Origin: Cenococcum geophilum 1.58
Lineage: Eukaryota > Ascomycota > Dothideomycetes > Gloniales > Gloniaceae
Reading direction: 5' to 3'
DNA length: 64,000 nucleotides
Assembly (NCBI GenBank): GCA_001692895.1
Contig: KV748208.1
Location: 930,001 to 994,000 of the forward strand
The position numbers and the translations under genes are program-made. A model generated the notes under the pieces. It did not search any database. It was not told where the DNA came from and was given only the letters and a program-made list of their open reading frames with translations. Positions 35,301-45,551 of this stretch are shown here, one piece after another (the first letter of the stretch is position 1; each line of letters begins with the position of its first letter).

Positions 35301-37720
35301 TCGACTTCCTACTAGGAGTTACTCCAATTAGTACAGCCGCACGCTAATAGCCTTTATACCTTTAGTTCGGTTATAGCTAGGTTTATAAATAAGCTTATTA
35401 CTAAACGCAATTAGTTAGCGCAGGAGGTATGCTATCTACTTCTTAATATTCCCCTTTATAAAGGCTCTAGGAATATAATAACTTTAAACTACCGCTAGAA
35501 GGACGATCGAAGTGCTATATATAAGCTTAATAATGGGCAACTAAGAGGGTGCGGACTATCCAACTATAAAAAATATAAACGCCGCCCAGATAGGGTAGAG
35601 GACGTTACTTTCCTTAATTTTCTACTCCATTTTAATTACTCTACTTATAAGCGTTGGCTAAGAGCAAGGCCTTAAGTTATATCGTACTTTCCGTGATATA
35701 ACGGTAATTGTTCCTATCTGTAGTATCCTAAGTTCTACTGTGTAAAGCTTATTCTTTATTACCCGTAGAGGGAGTATAAGGAAGTAGTTACTTATATTAA
35801 TAGATTTAGGGCCCCTAATTATATGGCTTCCTATTAGGCTTATATTAACTCTTATTAGCACCTACCCAACTACTTCTATAATTGGAAACTAGAGGAAGAT
35901 TATAAAACTGCTAATAATATTAATAAGTTTAAGGGCGATTTTGCAGACGACTTAGAGCTATACTAGTCCTTTAAGGCCCTATATGCCCGCGTTTAAAATA
36001 CTAATAGAGTTAAAATTAATAATCCTAACAGGCTTGGTAATAGGGAGCTTAATTATAACTATAACTAGAGTATATATTAGGGTACGTACCCGCAGCTTAA
36101 TAAGAGGACTTATTAGTAGGAAGTATGGCTATAGTCTCTACTATAAAGCCGCCTATCCTAAATAGTAACTCCATCCTCCTTATAACCAGGTTAGCGTTAT
36201 ATCTATAATATTATAGTTAATTACTACAGGCAGATCCAAGCGGGCCTTAGCCCCCCCCTACTGCGGATTAATGTTAATAGAGAGGCAGGAACCGGCAAAT
36301 TACATCTTATTGCTATTCTCTCTACTACGCTCTATACTATGGCAAGGGCTAATAGTAAGCCGTTGCTATTAGCTTAAGCCGCCCCTACTAGGGTAGCTAC
36401 CTTTAATATTAATAGCAGGACTATATACAATCTACTAAGGCTACTAGTAAATCGCCCCTTTAAGAAATTGCCTACTGCCAGTTTTATGCCTCTATAATAA
36501 GCTTTTAAGGATATTTACTATCTTATCCTTAACGAGAAATCTATAATTAGGCAAGTACATCTAGCCTAAATTAATCGCCGCCTCCGTTAGATCTACCCTA
36601 CGCGTAACAACGACTATTTCGGAGGCTTAAACATCTTGCTAGTAGGCGATTTCTATTAGCTTCCCCCCGTAGGTCAGGCGGCCTTATATAGTAATCTACC
36701 CACTAGGCCGTTAGAGCTCGCCAGCTATAAAAAGAGAGCCTATAAGGCGATTAACCAAACAGCTATCTTAAATTAAGTTATGCAGCAGGGCGGTAATGAC
36801 GCTAAAAGCTCTATATTTAGGACCGCCCTTGCGAAGCTACGTAGTAATTCTATAAGTGATTCGACCTAAAAGCTTCTTTTAACTAGGTATAAGCAGGGCC
36901 TATTTACCAATGAGGTTATAGGCTTTAATAACGCAATTCGGCTATATGGCATACGCGCTGCTATAGGTAAGTATAACGCTATTTAGCTTCGCGACCTTTT
37001 ACAGCTAGTAGTGGCTATTAAGTTAGTTAACACTAGTATAGGTATACGGAAAGTTACTCCTAATTAGTGCAATACTATAGAGAATCTAGCCCTATATATT
37101 GGCGCGAAAGTAATACTAATATAGAATATCTAGGTTAAACTAGGCTTAGTAAACGGTACTACTAGTATAGTTAAAGATATTATATAGAAGGGACACGCGG
37201 ATATTAAAAAGGATCAGCCTTAGTTACTACTAATTATAGTAGATAGGTATAACGGACCTGCCCTATTTACTCGGCAGGATAGTAAGAAAGTCATCCCTAT
37301 ATTTTCCGTGCTTCGTAAATAGGAGGGTATAAGAGGCTCTTACTTATAGCGTTAATTTCCAATTACTCTAGCTTTTACTCTTACCGTATATAAAAGCTAG
37401 GGCCTAATACTTAACCAGGTAGTTCTAGATATTAAGAAAAAGAATAAGATAGCCGGGCTAACCTATATAGCAATCTTATAAGTTAAGAAGCTTTTAGGGC
37501 TTATATTTAAACGTAGGTTTAATATAAAACGATTTTAGTTATCTATAAGTAAGACCAAAAAGGCATAACAAGAAGATTTTATATGGAGGCAGTAGCAACT
37601 ACTTATAAACGACTTTTCCTAATTAGGAAATCATATACTAGCTCGGAGGTAAGCAGAGAATATAGCATTCGTCTTAGTTTCCTAACTTTTAAACAGCTTA
37701 ACCGCAAAATCCAATTTTCT
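32364..37720 (+). pseudogene. Helitron-type Rep/PIF1 helicase, RIP-inactivated
   Basis: From ATG 32364 a plus-strand frame read through stops has the order of fungal Helitron proteins. A Cys pair start (IKCSKCCIYKPRLNF) is followed by a DUF6570-like region near 33,110-33,480 (LPILTAVEELLITRVYVYLQV; RQLPRLP). A Helitron-like N domain spans about 34,500-35,400 (SLFFTLST-NLHQYN; NYIGKYCSKEEKKSTSYQEL). A PIF1-type helicase occupies 36,200-37,560: Walker A REAGTGKLHL at 36281-36310, LVGDFYQLPPVGQ at 36640-36675, and TVYKSQGL near 37385-37409 when the stop is read as Q. Helitrons move by rolling-circle replication. Many TAA/TAG stops show that it is dead. Terminal TC and CTRR ends were not identified. 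Confidence 0.8.
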
Positions 37721-38734
37721 AAATTTTAACCCCCCTATCCGTCCTACCTTCTTACCACTTCTAGAGCTGTTAAATATACATATAATAGTGTATAAAGAGA
37801 ATTAGCAGTATTGCCGGATTAATATTGCTGCTGTCTATAGCGTTAATCAATTTTTAGAATTTTTCAATTTTTTTTTTAAAGGGCGGAAATGTCGCTTATA
37901 TAAGGAGTTACGTAACCTCTAAGAATATATGCTACTTAGGACCGCATATTAGCAGCTATAACTTCTCTATACTATAGTTAAGATTTTATATATACCGCAC
38001 CTAGAGCTACTTAAAATAACTATTACCTATAGATCTGCCAATTTATAAATTAAAAATTAGACGTAGTTAGAGCTGTTAGTAGGGGTTATTAATCGCGCTC
38101 CCTATAATAAAATCCAACTAATAAATAAACTAATAAATTAAATTAAAAGTTTGGAACGTCTAAATAAGGTTCTGTTAAGATGCTAGCTAGACCCTAACCT
38201 AGACCCTTCCTAACCTATTAAATTCTAAAAATAACAACCTCTACTAAATTAAAAATCAACCTTATCCTTAACAAGCCATCCGATTAGATTTAATAGTTCT
38301 TTATTATCTAAAACATAGCCAAAACTAATAAGGTATAGCAGTATATTAACCCATTTAAGAAGAAAGATAATCTTCTAAAGCTAGAACTACTAAGTCGGCC
38401 CACACCAAGGGATATACTACCTATAGCTATATTAATAGCAAAGCTAGACCCAAACCAGCTTACTACCTATAACTAGCTCTACGCCGAATATAAGGACAAT
38501 CTACGCGTACACTAGAAGCAAAAACAGGCTATAAACGATATTAACAACTATATCGTTTATACCACATTAGTAGCCTACCTTTTACTTATTAATAGCCTTA
38601 GTAGTCAGTTACATTAAATATTTAAGGCGTCTCTACTACTACAGTAGCCACTACAGTGACAGAGACACCCTATATTTTAGTAAGTAATTAAGCCCATCTT
38701 ATACAAGAATCCCGTGCTATTAGTACTTACCAAA
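37721..38734. other. RIP-mutated region without assignable content
   Basis: AT-rich 3' flank of the Helitron-type frame. A plus-strand frame can be followed through stops for some distance (37,900-38,650) but matches nothing I know. It may be the remainder of the Helitron or an overlapping repeat. Confidence 0.4.
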
Positions 38735-39990
38735 TTATATACTCGCAGGGCCTCCTCCCGTCTATAAATACTCTCTTCTCTATACCTTCCTCTCTTTTTT
38801 TCTTCTTCCTTATAAGAGCTAGAGGTGCTCTAATACTCCTTAGTCTTTACTAAGAGATCTATTAGTTAATATAGCAATATAAATAGTATTAGACGAGGAG
38901 ACGGGCGAGAGAGAAAATAGAAAGGACGGAGGAGCCTCCAGTAGGTGTTAGTCGAGCAACTTTAATAGCTATATTATAGCTGCCTAATCTCCTATACTCG
39001 CAGGCCTCCTCCCGTCTATAAATACTCCCTCCTCTATACCTTCCTCTCTTCTTTTCTTCTTCCTTATAAGAGCTAAAGGTGCTCTAATACTCCTCCCCAG
39101 TCCCTACTAAGGGATTTATTGGTTAATGTGGCGATATAGATAGTATCTAACAAGGAGACGGGTAAGAGAGAAGACAGGAAGGACGGAGGGGCGTCCAGTA
39201 GGTGTCAGCCGAGCAACGTTAATGTCTATATTATAGCTGCCTAATCTCCTATTTGCAGGCCTCCTCCCGTCTATAAATACTCCCTCCTCTATACCTTCCT
39301 ATCTTCTTTTCTTCTTCCTTATAAGAGCTAGAGGTGCTCTAATACTCCTCCCCAGCACTAAGGGATCTATTAGTCAACGTGGCAATATAGACAGCATCTG
39401 ACGAGGAGACGGGTAAGAGAGAAGACAGGAAGGACAGAGGGGCGCCTAGTAGGTGTCAGTCGAGCAATATTAATGTCTATATTATGGCTGCCTAATCTCC
39501 CATTTATAGGCCTCCTCCCGTCTATAAATACTCCCTCTTCTATACCTTTCTCTCTTCTTCTTTCTTCTTCCTTATAAGAGCTAGGGGTGCTCCAATACCC
39601 CTCCCCAGTCCCCACTAAGGGATCTATTGGTTGACGTGGTGATATAGATAGCATCTAACGAGGAGACGGGTGAGAGAGGAGACAGGAAGGACGGAGGGGC
39701 GCCCGGTAGGTGTCAGTCGAGCAATATTAACGTCTATATTATGGCTGCCTAATCTCCCGTTCACAGGCCTCCTCCTATCTATAAATACTCCCTCCTCTAT
39801 ACCTTCCTCTCTTCTTCTTTCTTCTTCCTTATAAGAGCTAGGGGTGCTCTAATACCCCTCCCCAGTCCCCACTAAGGGATCTATTAGTCAACGTGGTGAT
39901 ATAGATAGCATCTAATAAGGAGACGGGTGAGAGAGGAGACAGGAAGGACGGAGGAACCTCCGGTAGGTGTCAGTCGAGTAACATCAACGG
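38735..39990. repeat. Five-unit tandem array, about 254 bp per unit
   Basis: Units are aligned on CCTCCTCCC(G/A)TCTATAAATA, which occurs at 38751, 39004, 39260, 39511 and 39768 (spacings 253, 256, 251 and 257). Each unit also has CCTTATAAGAGCTAG(G/A)GGTGCTC, CACTAAGGGAT(C/T)TATT, GGAGACGGG(T/C) and GTAGGTGTCAG(T/C)CGAGCAA. RIP-type change is strongest in the leftmost unit and weakest in the rightmost. Tandem subrepeats of this kind are common in retroelement untranslated regions or local satellites. Confidence 0.88.
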
Positions 39991-40390
39991 CGGTTTTCGT
40001 CACCCAAAAATTGCGTCACGTAATGATATTTGGGAACGCAAATATATACCCACTATATCAGATCCTACGTAGAGGGCTCTGTATTAAAGCTCTGCAGTCT
40101 AAATATATACTAGATTCGTGACCAATATAATCCTTAAGCCCAGCTTAAGTAGGGCGCCTCGGCCACTGTAGTAGATCCTTACCTAGCAGTAACCAAGGCG
40201 CCTTAATCTTACTACTACTTCTAAATTAAGCAAAAGCTCTATATAGGGGGGTCCCAGGGGGTCTCCCCCTGGAAAACCTTATCTCTATATATATTAATTA
40301 AAGTCTATATAATAAAGCTCTAAAATTAATTGGCTTATTACTTATAAACTCGGGTCAAAATTTACGTTGGGGGATCAACGTTCCGCATGT
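39991..40390. other. Transition zone with a strong hairpin
   Basis: Mostly AT-rich and non-coding. It contains a perfect hairpin CCAGGGGG-TCT-CCCCCTGG (40254-40272) inside GGGGGGTCCCAGGGGG. No gene is visible. It ends near the LINE fragment. Confidence 0.5.
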
Positions 40391-40645
40391 TTAGTAACGC
40401 AGGCTTGTCCTGCCGTCTGAGGGCCTGGTGCGGGCTTCGGTGAGGCAGTATTTGGGACATGTATGCTTGCTAGCCATGTGTTTAGTCCTAGGACCTCTGT
40501 ACGTAGTAGGAAGGCGGCCGTAGATTCTGCCTTCGTCTGTCCTTCGTATAGGGGGAGAGTCGGTATCGTCCATGGGGTGCTCCACGTAGTTGCTCTCTGC
40601 GCTTTCGCCGCCTCCTTCCAGCGTCGTTTCCACTCAATATCCTTT
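40390..40645 (-). pseudogene. LINE (Tad/I-like) RNase H-tail fragment
   Basis: The minus-strand frame gives WKRRWKEAAKAQRATTW, LPLYEGQTKAESTAAFLLRTE and LGLNTWLASIHVP. This is the pattern found C-terminal to RNase H in fungal LINE polyproteins (W-(x)n-LYxGLxKAExxxLxxLRTExxGLxxWLxxxxVP, usually followed by a Cys-rich CPCG tail). Only about 85 residues are present and the Cys tail is not complete. It lacks RIP-type stops, unlike the block to its left, and runs directly into the foldback-type terminus. Confidence 0.65.
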
Positions 40646-40825
40646 CTAAGATAATAGCTGTTATAGGGGAATATATCAATTTCATTAAAAAAGGTGACTG
40701 CTTTTATATATAAACAACGTCACATCGCTTAAGAAACGTTGGAAAAGTCCCTCAGACCATAGAATCAACTTTTTGACAAAAAAGGTTACGTATGTCCGCT
40801 AATTGATCCGAGCTTGCTGAGGTAA
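40646..40825 (-). mobile_element. Third terminus of the foldback/Mutator-like family
   Basis: Ends GAGCTTGCTGAGGTAA at 40825, the same terminus as the two 1.5 kb foldback copies. Inward it has the stem-loop interval, GTCCCTCAGACC at 40753-40764 (family GTCTGAGGGAC), and the ATCAATTTCATTAAA box (40675-40690; family ATCAATTTCGTTAAAG). It has no RIP damage. The NLR start codon is only 187 bp away. Confidence 0.65.
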
Positions 40826-41012
40826 TGACCTGGAAAGAGAACGTAATTCCCTGCCCCACTCCAAACGCGTTATCCTGCCTGCTGTTCAGCTTGCCTTCTC
40901 AGCCTTGTCGAGCTGAAGATGGACAGCAATACTGTCTACAACATCAGAATCGCACCGCAGCTGCTGATGCTCCTTTTCCACCAAACCCCGCCGCGTCGCT
41001 ACACTTTACATC

Positions 41013-44000
41013 ATGGACGGCCTTTCGGGAGCAGCAAGTGTTATCGCTGTGATTGACATATCCGCGAAAGTCTCCTCGCTTTGCTTCCAGTACTTGACTG
41101 AAGTCAAGAATGCGAAAGAAGACATCGAACGACTCCATAGAAAGGTTACCGACATCAAAGGTGTGCTTGGAAAGATTAAGCAGCTGTTAGATGGGCCAAA
41201 CAAAGCACTGCTTTTGACCACGCACGACTTGTCCGAGTCGCTCAAGGAATGCCTTGTACAGATGCAGGACTTAAAGACGGATCTGGAGCCGAGAAAGACC
41301 CGCAAGGCCATGAGCTGGCTCGGCGTGCGAGCTCTGAAGTGGCCCTTCACAAGCAAACAAGTGGAGAAGATGGTCGCCCATTTACAAGGATGCGAGCAGA
41401 CATTCAGCCTCGCGCTTCAGATCGATCAAATGTAAGTTCTGTATGTCTGATAGTTTTGGTAAAAGTTAATGAAATATCTATATAGGGGCCTCATCCTCGA
41501 CGTCGACCAGAAGATGAATCTAGTTGACAAGAAAACCGACACTCTCCAGCGGGAGACTGACCTAGCTAAATTGCCGATTGCTAAAGGAGCGTCCTTCAAC
41601 TCTCATATGGAGGAGCACAACGCAAGATGTCTTCCAAATACTCGGACTGAGCTACAACATCACATAATGGAATGGGCGAAGGACAGAAACGGTAAGCCAA
41701 TATTTTGGCTAAACGGTATGGCTGGCACCGGAAAGTCTACAATTGCACGGACTATTGCCCAGCTACTTGCCGGCCAACGTCAATTGGGGGCCAGCTTCTT
41801 CTTTAAGAAAGGCGAGGGAGAGCGCGGCAATGCCACAAGGTTCTTCACCACTATCGCTATAGACCTAGTGGGCCATGTCCCGGGACTGAGATCAGGCATA
41901 AGGGAAGCAATCAATGCCGACCCAGCCATTTCCGAGAAGGTTCTGAAAGACCAGTTTGAGAAGCTAATCCTTCAACCGCTCTCAGAAACGGCACACGCCA
42001 ACGCTTTGGAATTAATTATCGTGATAGACGCGCTAGACGAGTGCGAGCGGGATGAAGACATACGAGCAATTCTCCAACTTCTTTCACAGGCCAAAGGACT
42101 TAAGCCGGTATCGTTACGGGTTTTCATAACGAGTAGACCGGAGCTCCCTATTCGTCTCGGGTTTAAGCAAATGCCGGACGGAACGTACCAAGACTTAATC
42201 CTTCACGAGGTACCAAAGCAGACGATCGAACACGATATAGCCGTCTTCTTAGAGTATGAACTTGTAAAAATAAGAGAGCAGCGCTCGCTATCCGTAGACT
42301 GGCCCGGCAGGGACCAAATTCAGGCTCTAGTTAATATGGCTATCCCGCTCTTCATCTTCGCCGCCACAGCCTGTCGATACATCGGAGATAAAAGAGATAA
42401 TCCTAAAAAACGTTTAGGCATTATACTTCAGTATCAGACGGGAACCCAGGTCTCAAAGCTTGATAGGACGTACCTCCCAATACTAGATCAACTGTTTAAT
42501 GATGATGATGCAGATAAAGAAAGGCGGACAAGCGAGTTTCGAGAAATAGTTGGAAGTATCGTTATCCTAGAGAGTCCTCTTTCTATTGCCTCACTTGCAT
42601 ACCTCCTTGGTATTTCTAAAGAGGATATTAACTGCCGGCTAGACTCGCTACACTCAGTGCTCAGCATTCCCATCAACGAAGACATGCCTGTAAGGCTTCT
42701 ACATCTATCTTTTCGCGACTTTCTCGTCGATCCTCAAAAGCGTGGAAAGAGCCCGTTCTGGGTAGATGAGAGGGAGATGCACAAGGACCTGGCTAATAAG
42801 TGCATTCAATTAATGTGTGGCCCGAAGGGTCTAAGGAAAAACATGTGCAACTTGATGCCTGGAACTCCAAGGAGCGAAATTAATCAACATACAGTCGCTA
42901 ATAATTTACCACCCGAACTCCGGTACGCTTGCTGCTATTGGGTACATCATTTAGAACAGGGCGCAAGCCATGTTCATGATGGGGATCCAGCTCACTTCTT
43001 TCTCGAAGAGTATTTCCTTTATTGGCTAGAAGCTATGAGTCTTATTAGAGAAGTCTACAAAGGAGTTCATATGATTAGTAGTCTACAAGCGCTCACATAC
43101 GTAAGGCTGTTCTAGATATCTCATATTAGTGCTTCTACTAACTTATTACGCAGTCAGACAAGAGTGCTCTCTCAAGCTTTCTACACGATGCAAAGCGATT
43201 TACGTTGCGGTTTCGACCAGTAATAGAGAATGCACCTTTCCAGCTTTATTCGTCAGCCCTAATTTTTGCGCCAGAAATGAGCATAATACGGAGGACATTC
43301 GTAGACCATATTCTAGGGTGGGCTAGCAGGCTATCGAAGATAGAAGATGATTGGGATGCTTGCCGCAGCACTCTCGAAGGCCATTCGTCCTGCGTCAACG
43401 CTGTAGCCTTCTCGCCAGACGGCCAGCTGGTAGCGTCTGCATCCTACGACAACACTGTGCGGCTGTGGGATGCAGCGACGGGATCCTGCCGCAGCACGCT
43501 CGAGGGCCATTCCGTCCAGTGTCAACTCTGTAGCCTTCTCGCCAGACGGCCAGCTGGTAGCGTCTGCATCCGACGACAACACTGTGCGGCTGTGGGGATG
43601 CAGCGACGGGGATCCTGCCGCAGCACGCTCGAGGGCCATTCGTCCTATGTCATCACTGTAGCCTTCTCGCCAGACGGCCAGCTGGTAGCGTCTGCATCCG
43701 GACGGACAACACTGTGCGGCCTGTGGGATGCAGCGACGGGATCCTGCCGCAGCACGCCCCGAGGGGCCATTCGTCCAGTGTCAACGCTGTAGCCTTCTCG
43801 CCAGACGGCCAGCTGGTAGCGTCTGCCATCCTACGACAACACTGTGCGGCCGTGTGGATGCAGCGACGGGATCCTGCCCGCAGGCACGCTCGAGGGCCAT
43901 TTATCGTCCAGTGTCAACGCTGTAGCTTCTCGCCAGACGGCCAGCTGGTAGCGTCTGCATCCTACGACAACACTGTGCGGCTGTGGGATGCAGCGACGGG

Positions 44001-45093
44001 ATCCTGCCGCAGCACGCTCGAGGCCATTCGTCCAGTGTCATCACGTAGCCTTCTCGCCAGACGGCAGCTGGTAGCGTCCTGCATCCTACGACAACACTGT
44101 GCGGCTGTGGGATGCAGCGACGGGATCCTGCCCAGCGCGTCGAGGGCCATTCGCTCCATTGTCAACGCGGTAGCCTTCTCGCCAGACGGCCAGCTGGTAG
44201 CGTCTGCATCCTACGACAACACTGTGCGGCTGTGGGATGCAGCGCCGGATCCTGCCGCAACACGCTCGAGGGCCATTCGTCCAGTGTCATAACCGTACCC
44301 TTCTCGCAGACGGCCAGCTGGTAGCGTCTGCATCCGACGACAACACTGTGCGGCTGATGGGATGCAGCGACGGGATCCTGCGCCCCAGCACGCTCGAGGG
44401 CCATTCGGCCTATGTCAACGCTGTAGCCTTCTCGCCAGACGGCCAGGCTGGTAAGCGTCTGCATCCTGTGACGACAACACTGTCCGGCTGCAGGACGCAC
44501 CGACTGGGATCCTGCCGCAGCGACGCTCGAAAGGCCATTCGTCCAGTGTCAACGCACTGTAGCCTAATCGCCAGACGGCCAGCTCGTAGCGTCTGCATCC
44601 GAAGACAACACTGTGCGCCTGGGCGGATCGCAGCGACGAGATCCTGCCGCAGTTCACGCTCGAGGGCCATTCGTCCTATATCAGAGCTGTAGCCTTCTCG
44701 CCAGACGGCCAGCTGGTAGCGTCTGCATCCTACGACAACACTGTGCGGCTGTGGGATGCAGCGACGGGATCCTGCCGCAGCACGCTCGAGGGCCATTCGT
44801 CCATTGTCAACGCTGTAGCCTTCTCCCCAGACGGCAGGTATCTGAAAACAGATAGAGGAGATATCCCTTTTCCTTCGCATCTCTTAAATACTTTCCCTTC
44901 TCAGACAAAAGGGCCACCCGCCATCTTTGTAAAAGATCAGTGGGTTTGTTCTAATAAAAAAGCTATCCTTTGGCTTCCTCCTGAATATCGACCAGGCTGT
45001 ACCGCCGTTTATAGAGATACGATTTGTATAGGGCATCCATCAGGTAGAATTACCTTTCTTCAACTTCATCTAGATAAGATAAGATGTAGTTGA
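41013..45093 (+). CDS. STAND/NLR protein: PigL_N-like, NACHT, WD40 (HET-E-like), frame-shifted in the WD40 array
   Basis: Fungal NLRs of this type act in self/non-self recognition and cell-death control (HET-E/HET-D of Podospora). Exon 1 is 41013-41431, exon 2 is 41486-43100 and exon 3 starts at 43154. Introns are 54 and 53 nt; the second has a perfect TACTAAC branch site, so the TAG at 43113 is intronic. The first 140 residues match the fungal STAND N-terminal domain (PigL_N-like). The NACHT domain has Walker [10 protein letters not shown] (residues 217-225) and Walker B VIDALDEC (319-326). Residues from 679 (FLHDAKRF...YSSALIFAP) lead into 12 WD40 units and a typical C-terminus ([19 protein letters not shown]). 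The first 680 codons are intact. Frameshifts begin at about 43511 and the literal frame stops at 43790-43792, while later pieces of the array and the C-terminus stay readable to 45093. The breaks may be sequence errors in the repeats, or a real pseudogene. Confidence 0.82.
43361..44840 (+). repeat. 126-bp WD40-coding tandem array, 12 units
   Basis: Twelve copies of a 126-bp (42-codon) unit, recognisable by CCAGACGGCCAGCTGGTAGC and ACAACACTGTGCGGCTGTGG. Units 1, 11 and 12 are near full quality. Units 2-10 carry about 30 small indels, such as extra G/C in GTGGGGATG, CCCCGAGGGG or ATTCCGTCC, and losses in GACGGCAG or GAGGCC. Substitutions are few and concentrate at the variable WD40 positions (TCC/GCC-AGT/TAT/ATT-GTC; TAC/GAC-GAC). 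Confidence 0.92.
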
Positions 45094-45551
45094 CGCCTAT
45101 CGAGAAGCTAGCAATAATATTCTTTATCTTTATCTTTATCTTTTCTATAATCTCTATTTCATAGAGGGGTCCGGGGGACAACTTGTATTTATATTATAAG
45201 GACTCTTCTAGCAGCTTCTATTAGTCCTGGTTAAAGTTAGCTGTTCGGGATTCTATAGGTTTCTAAAAAACGTGATGATGACGATACAGGTGGCAAGGTT
45301 CTTACCCCTTCGCTACGCTAGCAGGGAGGGCGGCCGACCCGCTCCGGCCATAGGAGGGGCGAGTGGCAGGAAGTATTTAGCTAGCGCTCCGTAACGGTCA
45401 CGGCCCAGAGGGAGGTTGAGAGACTAGGATATGGCAAGGTTGCTTGGCTAGTCAAGTGACTAGGAGCAGATAGGTAACCCGCGGTAAAACGACAAGAGAA
45501 TAATTTCTTCACTCACATCATTCACTTCCCTGCGTCCTTTTCGACTCATCC
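45094..45551. other. Intergenic
   Basis: 3' flank of the NLR gene, with a short TTTATC repeat near 45125-45150 and a small hairpin CCTCTATTTCATAGAGG followed by GGGTCCGGGGGAC. The rest is GC-rich without coding potential. Confidence 0.5.

Larger units (their letters stand above)
8990..40390. repeat. RIP-mutated AT-rich block made of layered transposons
   Basis: About 31 kb lie between two gene blocks of normal composition. The block is rich in TA dinucleotides (CTA, TTA, TATA) and visibly poor in CA/TG, so ATG is scarce and almost no long open frame exists. Where an ancestral reading frame can be followed, interruptions are almost all TAA or TAG, as expected when CAA, CAG and TGG codons suffer C-to-T change on either strand. 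This is the signature of repeat-induced point mutation, known in Pezizomycotina. Small GC-balanced islands remain (32.09-32.28 kb, the minisatellites, the 254-bp array). Ambiguous base at 26542. Confidence 0.9.

Noticed and set aside
43113..43115. Stop codon ending the NLR frame
   Set aside because: It lies inside a well-formed 53-nt intron, so it is not a real stop.
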